A stretch of DNA of 64,000 nucleotides from Actinomycetota bacterium. Lineage in GTDB: Bacteria > Actinomycetota > Acidimicrobiia > Spongiisociales > UBA5794. The notes under the pieces were generated by a model. It did no database searches. It worked only from the letters and a program-made list of their open reading frames with translations, and was not told the DNA's origin. Positions within the stretch are counted from its first letter, which is position 1. Each line of letters opens with the position of its first letter. A program made the position numbers and the translations under genes. Where the stretch lies: positions 1 to 64,000 of the forward strand of contig JAADIG010000082.1 in assembly GCA_013151445.1 (NCBI GenBank), in the 5' to 3' direction. Below are positions 58,898 to 64,000 of the stretch, one piece after another.

Positions 58898-60415
58898 TTA
58901 GGCCTTAATCTCGAGGTTGCGCATCATGCCCTGGTCCTCATGTTCGAGGTTGTGGCAGTGGTAGAGGAACAGGCCGGTGAAGTCACCGAAGCGGCGCAGG
59001 ACCTTTACCCGCTGTCCGGGCATGACAAGGACTGTGTCCTTCCAGCCTTCGTCGACGACACCCTCGCTTAGGGTGTCCCAGGCGGTTTGGCCGCCACTGG
59101 AGGTCTGTCGCTCGATGACCTTGAAGGACTCGCCGTGCATGTGCATCGGGTGGGGTAGGTTCGACATTCCGCCCCCGCCCTTGTTGATGAACTCCCAGAT
59201 TTCAATGCTGCCGCGTCGGATGGTTTCCTCTTCGGCGACACCGGTCATTTCGAACTGGCGACCGTTCAGAGACCAACCGCTTCCCATTCTCTGTGCGAGG
59301 ACAACCTCACGGGTTTGCTCGGCCTGGGAGATATCGAAGAAATTCGGAGTCGATAGTTGTGAGGGGAGAGTTGCCGTATCGGTCGACTGCCGAGCGATCG
59401 TCGCCGTGAGGATTGGAAACTCCGGGCTGTTCATATTTCCGTTGTCGAACGGCAGGCTGACGAGCTTCATGTCCGTGTCCACGGACCGGTCGCCAAAGTC
59501 CACCCAAATGTCGAGTCGCTCAGCCGGTGCGAGTGTGAGGTAGGGGCGCGTCACGGGTGCCTCCAGGAGGCCCCCATCCGTTCCTATGACGGTGAAGGGT
59601 GTCCCATCACTCCAACCAAGTTTGTACATTCGTGAGTTGGAGCCGTTGAGAAAGCGAAATCTATACGCTCGGTTCGCCACATCGAGAGCGAAGTCCGGTA
59701 CACCGTTCACCAGCACCTCGTCGCCGAGAAACCCAATCATTTGGTCCATCATGCCGCCGCCGTTGTAGACGAACTGGTCGTTGTCATCGAAGGTTCGATC
59801 CTGCAATACCAGCGGAATGTCGTAGTCCCCGGTCGGGAGACCGAGTGCGGACTCTTCGTCGTCGGAGATGATGAAGAAACCGGCCATGCCTGCGTACACC
59901 TGCGGTCCTGTTCGGCCGTGGGGGTGCGGGTGGTACCAGTAGGTGCCGGCTCGGTTGAGAACCTCGAACTCGTAGTAGTAGGTCTCGCCCTTGTCGATGG
60001 CGTACTGCGGGTGTCCATCCATGTCGGCCGGGACGTGGAGACCATGCCAATGGATGATGCTGACCTCGGGGAGTTCGTTAGTGAACTCAATTCGAACCTT
60101 CTGCCCCTTCTTGAGGTGCAGCGTGGGTCCGAGATAACTTCCGGCCACGGGTACGACGACGCCGTCATCACCCTTGATGAGGTTCCCCTCGATCCTCCAC
60201 ACGTCCGTCTGGGTGCCGGAGCGGACCTCAACACGGTCCTCGATCGCACGCAGCGCGATCTCGACATCCGGGACGAAGTCGGCGCTGGGAGTCGACACCG
60301 GTTGGGGGAGGAGCTGCTGGGTGTTGTCGCGGTTCATGCCACACGCTGCCAGGACGGTTGAGGCCATCCCGACACCAGCGAGTTTTACAAAGGTTCGGCG
60401 GGTTATCTCTGCCAT
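58898..60415 (-). CDS. Tat-exported multicopper oxidase (CueO/laccase type)
   Basis: A 505-residue three-domain copper oxidase. The signal ITRRTFVKLAGVGMASTVLAAC has a Tat motif and a lipobox-like end (Cys25). All four copper motifs are intact: HWHGLHV, YWYHPHPHGRTG, PHPMHMHGE and YHCHNLEHEDQGMM, giving type 1, 2 and 3 sites. It would oxidise Cu(I), Fe(II), Mn(II) or phenols outside the membrane with O2. A rhodanese lipoprotein gene lies 56 bases upstream on the same strand. A distinct Met-rich copper-sensing loop like that of CueO is not seen. Confidence 0.92.
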   Translation of the reverse strand: MAEITRRTFVKLAGVGMASTVLAACGMNRDNTQQLLPQPVSTPSADFVPDVEIALRAIEDRVEVRSGTQTDVWRIEGNLIKGDDGVVVPVAGSYLGPTLHLKKGQKVRIEFTNELPEVSIIHWHGLHVPADMDGHPQYAIDKGETYYYEFEVLNRAGTYWYHPHPHGRTGPQVYAGMAGFFIISDDEESALGLPTGDYDIPLVLQDRTFDDNDQFVYNGGGMMDQMIGFLGDEVLVNGVPDFALDVANRAYRFRFLNGSNSRMYKLGWSDGTPFTVIGTDGGLLEAPVTRPYLTLAPAERLDIWVDFGDRSVDTDMKLVSLPFDNGNMNSPEFPILTATIARQSTDTATLPSQLSTPNFFDISQAEQTREVVLAQRMGSGWSLNGRQFEMTGVAEEETIRRGSIEIWEFINKGGGGMSNLPHPMHMHGESFKVIERQTSSGGQTAWDTLSEGVVDEGWKDTVLVMPGQRVKVLRRFGDFTGLFLYHCHNLEHEDQGMMRNLEIKA

Positions 60416-60471
60416 TGGTTATCCAATATCAATCGGTTGTCGTGTATGTGAGTAGCCGGTCGGCGGGCGTG

Positions 60472-60939
60472 TTAGGTGTCTTTCTGGAGCAACGGCTCGC
60501 CAGCCGCTTTCCAGGCGTTCATGCCGCCGTCGAGATTCCACACGTTGGTGTATCCCTGCTGCACAAGTTCGGCGGCCGAGATCGCGCTCATGCCACCGCT
60601 GCGGCAATAGACGACGATCTGTGCATCCTTGTCTGTCGGCAGCTTTGCCAGATTTTGAGCGATTTTATCAAATGGAATGAAGAGGTCGGTGTTCTCGATC
60701 TCTCCCGCGTAGGGAATATGAACATTGACAAGTACGAAATCCTTGCTCTGGAGTTTCGCGACTAGGCCCTTGACGCTGACGTCGGTGTAGTTGCCACCAT
60801 CGACGGGCACGAGCTGGGTCTCAGCGTCGATGTCGATGCCAGCCGTCTCGGTGCCAGCGCCGGATCCACCACCGCAGGCAGCAATGATGAGGGCGAACGC
60901 AGCTACCACGGCGAATTGAACGAAACGGGTCGATTTCAT
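60472..60939 (-). CDS. Rhodanese-domain lipoprotein
   Basis: A 155-residue exported protein. The signal MKSTRFVQFAVVAAFALIIAAC ends in a lipobox (IIAAC, Cys22). One rhodanese domain follows, with VNVHIPYAGEIENTDLFIPF and the active-site loop YCRSGGMSAISAAELVQQGY (Cys112), ending NLDGGMNAWKAAGEP. It probably carries sulfur or performs redox chemistry outside the membrane. The neighbouring copper oxidase suggests a joint role in metal or sulfur handling, but this rests on position only. Confidence 0.87.
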   Translation of the reverse strand: MKSTRFVQFAVVAAFALIIAACGGGSGAGTETAGIDIDAETQLVPVDGGNYTDVSVKGLVAKLQSKDFVLVNVHIPYAGEIENTDLFIPFDKIAQNLAKLPTDKDAQIVVYCRSGGMSAISAAELVQQGYTNVWNLDGGMNAWKAAGEPLLQKDT

Positions 60940-61262
60940 GAGTTACCTCTAGGTAAGGAGAATCGGGATTGCGACTACACCAGGGTTGCGGCAGTAGCCG
61001 GAGCGAGAGTCCCGGTGACACCCGCAATAATATCGACTTCCCGACCGGACCCCACATCCGTGAACCGTCCCATGTCGTGCGCTATTTGGGAACGCGGCAT
61101 CACCGGGAGCCGGAGCGGCATCCGGCGCAAGCGCTCCAAGGAGCCGGTATTTCGGTGGTCCAGCTCCTTGACGGAGAGGCTTGTGACTCGTCGGACTGTG
61201 TCGTCCCTCGTTTGCCGCCGTGAAGGTGGTGTTCGGTCGCCGCGAATCGATTGGAGTCCCGG
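60940..61262. other. Leader or intergenic region upstream of the rhodanese gene
   Basis: A 323-base gap between two minus-strand genes. On the minus strand a TATTAT element (61032-61027) could be the -10 for the rhodanese gene, leaving a leader of about 80-85 nt; a convincing -35 was not found. The leader is GC-rich with short dyads, but I could not match it to a known riboswitch. Open frames crossing the gap are not protein-like. Confidence 0.35.
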
Positions 61263-61622
61263 TCATAGGACCGAGGTCACACAGAACTCGTTGCCCTCGG
61301 GGTCCTGGAGCACGGTCCAGCCAAATCCATCGATCTCGTGGTCTTGGATTCTTGAGCCGCCGAGATGGATAACGGCGTTGATGAACTTCTCGGGGTTCTC
61401 GTGGTTGAGGTCAAGGTGAAGACGATTCTTGGAGATCTTGTCCTCATCGACACTCTGAAAGGCCAGTCGAATCGAACTATCGGCGAGGGGCGTAGTAAAT
61501 ATGTAGTCGGGATAACGTTGGGCGATTTCGACGCCGGTGATCTGTGACCAGAAGTCGAACAGAGCATCGGGATCGCGACAGTCGACCATGATTGCACCGA
61601 CCGTTGCCTTGGTATCGAGCAT
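61263..61622 (-). CDS. VOC superfamily glyoxalase-like protein
   Basis: A 119-residue protein of one VOC module pair: TVGAIMVDCRDPDALFDFWSQITGVEIAQRYPDYIFTTP, then SIRLAFQSVDEDKISKNRLHLDLNHENPEKFINAVIHLGG and GWTVLQDPEGNEFCV. RLHLDL and DPEGNEFCV are the usual strands that carry metal ligands (His, Glu) in the glyoxalase_6 subgroup. The ATG at 61622 has GAGG 6 bases ahead and the longer frame upstream is not protein-like. The substrate is unknown. Confidence 0.78.
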   Translation of the reverse strand: MLDTKATVGAIMVDCRDPDALFDFWSQITGVEIAQRYPDYIFTTPLADSSIRLAFQSVDEDKISKNRLHLDLNHENPEKFINAVIHLGGSRIQDHEIDGFGWTVLQDPEGNEFCVTSVL

Positions 61623-61756
61623 TTGGTACCTCGCGAGTCGTTGGAAAACAGTGTTGGCGCCAGACTGAAGGGTCTGCGACGTTGGCCGAGTTCGGGAGAC
61701 GTACTGGTACCCCCATCGTATCAACTTGTGTGGGTTCGACGCGTGGTTCGATGCGA

Positions 61757-62476
61757 CTACAGCAGAAGCTTTTGAGCGCAACGTCGCATTGCGTCATACG
61801 CAACCCCGGCCAGCATGCCACCGACGCTGGCACGCCGGACTCCGAGGTCAGCAAGCTCCGCAACAGTGGGACCCGTATCTCGGAGCAGTACGTTGACGGC
61901 TCCTCCGACCTCGTTCACAATCCTGGCGATGTGCTCCGATTCGGTAAGACCGGGTGCGTACACCACCTCTGCACCCGCTGCCCGAAACGCCTGGAGTCGT
62001 GTGATGGTGTCGTCGATATCGTTCCTGCCATAGAGATGATTCTCCGCACGAGCAGTCAGCACGATTCCGTGATCTTGAGCAGCGGCGGCGCAGGACTCGA
62101 CCTTGGCTACAAAGGTAACCAGTGGCTCGATTTCACCGCGAGCAGGGTTGTAATCCTCAATAGACACACCGGCTGCACCACATTCCATCAGCACAATAAG
62201 GTTGGCTGTGCACTCATCCGGGGTGTCACCGAAGAGCCGTTCGGCATCGACGTTCACCGGAATACCGACTGCCGATGTCAACGCTGCAACGTGCTGACAG
62301 AGTTCGTCAAAGAGAACCTCCTGGTCGTCTCGACCAAGTGATGCTGCATGTCCAGAACTCGTTGTTGCAAGAGCCTTGAACCCCATGTCCTCGAGCTGGA
62401 CTGCTGAACCAACGTCCCAGGGATTCGGCATCACGAAGAAACCGTCAGTATGTAGCTCTCGAAAGGTCTCCCTCAT
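61757..62476 (-). CDS. Isocitrate lyase / PEP mutase superfamily enzyme
   Basis: A 239-residue alpha/beta-barrel protein. MPNPWDVGSAVQLEDMGFKALATTSSGHAASLGRDD near residue 17 is the standard opening of this subgroup. GIPVNVDAERLFG (metal-contact Asp), GVSIEDYNP and VLTARAENHLYGRND also match. The lyase Cys loop (KKCGH) is absent, as in 2-methylisocitrate-lyase-like and oxaloacetate-hydrolase-like members. The reaction is therefore unknown. GAGG lies before the ATG at 62476; a longer frame upstream overlaps the divergent promoter. Confidence 0.78.
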   Translation of the reverse strand: MRETFRELHTDGFFVMPNPWDVGSAVQLEDMGFKALATTSSGHAASLGRDDQEVLFDELCQHVAALTSAVGIPVNVDAERLFGDTPDECTANLIVLMECGAAGVSIEDYNPARGEIEPLVTFVAKVESCAAAAQDHGIVLTARAENHLYGRNDIDDTITRLQAFRAAGAEVVYAPGLTESEHIARIVNEVGGAVNVLLRDTGPTVAELADLGVRRASVGGMLAGVAYDAMRRCAQKLLL

Positions 62477-62576
62477 GTCGCACCTCGAACTTTCCAACAC
62501 CGACGTTGGCGGCAACATTAACGGAGCGATACCGCGGTTGTGATGATCACTTTGCGGGGAGACGTCGCGGGGTGCG

Positions 62577-62590
62577 TAGTATCAGGACCC
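62577..62590 (+). promoter_or_regulatory. Leaderless-type -10 element
   Basis: TAGTAT at 62577-62582 lies 8 bases before the ATG at 62591, which lacks a Shine-Dalgarno sequence. Confidence 0.4.
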
Positions 62591-63616
62591 ATGAAACTGC
62601 TGGTCTACACGCACGAGGCATGTCTGCGTCACGACACAGGGCTTGGGCATCCGGAGCGGCCCGCTCGCTTAGCAGCGACGTTGGCCGGGATTGAGGCGTC
62701 GGGGGTTGACGCTATCGACCTGGCAGCGGAGCCGATTGACCGTAACCATCTTCGGCTTGTTCACGCGGCCGAATACATCGATGCGATTGAACGTTTCTGC
62801 CAGGCGGGTGGCGGGCCCATTGACGCCGATACCCCCGTCGTTGCCGATTCGTGGGAGGCGGCGCTGCGGTCCGCGGGAGCCGGGATACAGGCCGTTGATG
62901 ATCTTGGCCGTTCTCGGGGTGATGCCGCGTTTGTCGTGACCCGGCCGCCGGGGCACCACGCACTCGTCAACCGCGCAATGGGTTTCTGCCTGTTTAACAA
63001 CATCGCAATAGCTGCTCGGTATCTCACCGGATCGGGCAACAAGGTCGCGATTGTGGACTGGGACGTGCATCACGGCAACGGCACGCAGGACACGTTCTAC
63101 GAGGATCCGAACGTTCTCTATATTTCGCTGCACGAATTCCCTGCTTACCCCGGCGGTGGGTGGATCGACGAAACCGGTGCGGGTCCCGGCACCGGAACCA
63201 GCTTCAATTTTCCATTCCCAACCGGGACTGACGGAGGTCCATATCGGTGGGCGTTCTCCCAAGCGATTGTTCCTCTGCTCGAAGAGTGGGGTCCCGATTG
63301 GCTCCTCATCAGCGCCGGATACGATGGGCACCGCGACGACCCCTTGGCGGGAATCGCACTGGTCCGAGAGGACTATCGGGAGATGGCATCGATGTTGTCA
63401 GGCGTCGTTGGCAAGGGTCGAACGGTGCTCTTCCTCGAGGGGGGATACAACCTTGAGGCCATGACGGCATCGGTGACCGACACGATAAATGGACTCGACC
63501 GCCCCCGGATTGGAGCGGTCCCGAGCACGGACACATCAACGGCGATGCGGATAGCCCAAATGACAGCCATCGAGATCGGCAACCACTTTGGATTAACCCT
63601 CCATGACTCGGGTTAA
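62591..63616 (+). CDS. Histone deacetylase superfamily protein (AcuC/polyamine deacetylase-like)
   Basis: A 341-residue zinc hydrolase. GHPERPARLAATLAGIEA is the conserved N-terminal motif. The active site shows RPPGHHALVNRAMGFCLFNNIAIAARYL (the charge-relay His pair), IVDWDVHHGNGTQDTFYEDPNVLYISLHE (zinc Asp and His) and LLISAGYDGHRDDPLAG (third zinc Asp). It would deacetylate a small molecule such as acetylpolyamine or a protein lysine. A leaderless-type -10 precedes the ATG at 62591. It is followed after 78 bases by the PilT-type gene. Confidence 0.87.
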   Translation: MKLLVYTHEACLRHDTGLGHPERPARLAATLAGIEASGVDAIDLAAEPIDRNHLRLVHAAEYIDAIERFCQAGGGPIDADTPVVADSWEAALRSAGAGIQAVDDLGRSRGDAAFVVTRPPGHHALVNRAMGFCLFNNIAIAARYLTGSGNKVAIVDWDVHHGNGTQDTFYEDPNVLYISLHEFPAYPGGGWIDETGAGPGTGTSFNFPFPTGTDGGPYRWAFSQAIVPLLEEWGPDWLLISAGYDGHRDDPLAGIALVREDYREMASMLSGVVGKGRTVLFLEGGYNLEAMTASVTDTINGLDRPRIGAVPSTDTSTAMRIAQMTAIEIGNHFGLTLHDSG

Positions 63617-63694
63617 GAAATTCTCCGCGCATTCCGATAGATGACACAGCGCCGCGTTACCAAAACTTCCGTGTTATCAAAAGGGGTTCCCAGA

Positions 63695-64000
63695 GTGCTT
63701 GATGGATTACCAACCGTTGACGAACTTCTCAAAAAGCTCGCGTCCGTTGAGGGTTCCGACCTTCACCTCAAGGTAGGGTCGCCTCCCGCTTATCGCGTCA
63801 ACGGAGAACTCCACCTTTCGAATCTTCCGACACTGAAACCGTCCGATACCGAGAAGGTTGCTCATCATTTGATGTCGGATCGTGTTCGGGCGGGTTTCGA
63901 TGCCACCAATGAGGCCGACTTTGCGTACGGCCGGTCCGACATTGGACGGTTCCGTGTCAACTGTTACCGCCAGCGCGGTTCGGTGAATATTGTGATGCGT
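63695..64000 (+). CDS. Partial PilT/PilU-type twitching ATPase, N-terminal part
   Basis: The first 102 codons of a gene that leaves the right edge. LPTVDELLKKLASVEGSDLHLKVGSPPAYRVNGELHL and AGFDATNEADFAYGRSDIGRFRVNCYRQRGSVNIVMR are the N-terminal PAS-like domain of PilT-family ATPases; the Walker motifs would lie beyond the window. The GTG at 63695 has AAGGGG 8 bases ahead; an in-frame GTG at 63671 is less well supported. A type IV pilus or related retraction system is implied. Confidence 0.85.
   Translation, partial: MLDGLPTVDELLKKLASVEGSDLHLKVGSPPAYRVNGELHLSNLPTLKPSDTEKVAHHLMSDRVRAGFDATNEADFAYGRSDIGRFRVNCYRQRGSVNIVMR

Noticed and set aside
60940-61262. SAM or other riboswitch before the rhodanese gene
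   Set aside because: Some GC-rich stems and a CCGCAACC word are present, but the conserved core of no known class could be assembled.

Overview
The window is 64 kb of high-GC actinobacterial chromosome that contains the replication origin. Three things point to an actinobacterium. First, the gene order from 52.8 to 32.8 kb (pseudokinase, sigM-type sigma, anti-sigma, trxB, trxA, cwlM-like, parB, parA, rsmG, jag, yidC, yidD, rnpA, rpmH, dnaA, dnaN, recF, DUF721, gyrB, gyrA, DUF3566) matches the mycobacterial origin region closely. Second, there is a mycothiol-dependent isomerase-family protein. Third, many starts look leaderless, with a TANNNT -10 element 5-8 nt before the ATG. The short lipoprotein signals ([10 protein letters not shown] type) and Thr/Pro-rich linkers suggest an Acidimicrobiia-like lineage, but that placement is only inference. 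No rRNA, tRNA, CRISPR array, insertion sequence or prophage was recognised.

Region 1 (0-11.8 kb) is metabolic: a VOC protein, a group II aromatic amino acid decarboxylase, a methyltransferase-like protein, a mycothiol-family protein, an amino-acid ABC transporter joined to a homocysteine S-methyltransferase, then divergent S-adenosylhomocysteinase plus a succinate-semialdehyde-type dehydrogenase, a cNMP-binding protein and a VIT-family transporter. Region 2 (12.2-18.8 kb) is one long cobalamin operon read leftward: a riboswitch, then BtuF, BtuC, BtuD, CobO, CobU, CobT, CobS and a CobC-like phosphatase. It would take up corrinoid, adenosylate it and rebuild the nucleotide loop. No corrin-ring genes are present here. 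Region 3 (18.8-22.9 kb) holds a tiny membrane protein, an unrecognised protein, a thioredoxin-NHL lipoprotein and a flippase-like membrane protein.

Region 4 (22.9-30.4 kb) is a nitrous oxide respiration cluster read leftward: an Rrf2-type regulator with three cysteines, NosZ with all CuZ and CuA ligands, a NosB-like membrane protein, NosD, NosF, NosY and NosL. A separately terminated lipoprotein cytochrome c precedes it. A 27-bp dyad overlaps the regulator's upstream region. Region 5 (30.6-33.2 kb) has an 8-oxoguanine-deaminase-like enzyme, an RDD protein and a DUF3566 protein.

Region 6 (33.3-53.6 kb) is the origin neighbourhood. Genes diverge from the dnaA/rpmH gap. The dnaA-dnaN gap carries consensus DnaA boxes, a GC block, six DnaA-trio-like triplets and an AT-rich stretch, so it is the best oriC candidate. 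DnaA boxes also flank the dnaA -10 and sit inside the rpmH promoter. Two perfect parS palindromes lie just before rsmG. The envelope genes at the far end include a stand-alone pseudokinase corresponding to the C-terminal part of mycobacterial MviN, and a CwlM-like protein whose amidase residues have been lost.

Region 7 (53.6-64 kb) is mixed: a TetR regulator with a perfect operator palindrome, a split-barrel flavoprotein, class V and class III aminotransferases, a methyltransferase, a Tat-exported multicopper oxidase beside a rhodanese lipoprotein, a second VOC protein, an isocitrate lyase/PEP mutase family enzyme, an HDAC-family deacetylase and the start of a PilT-type ATPase that runs off the right edge.
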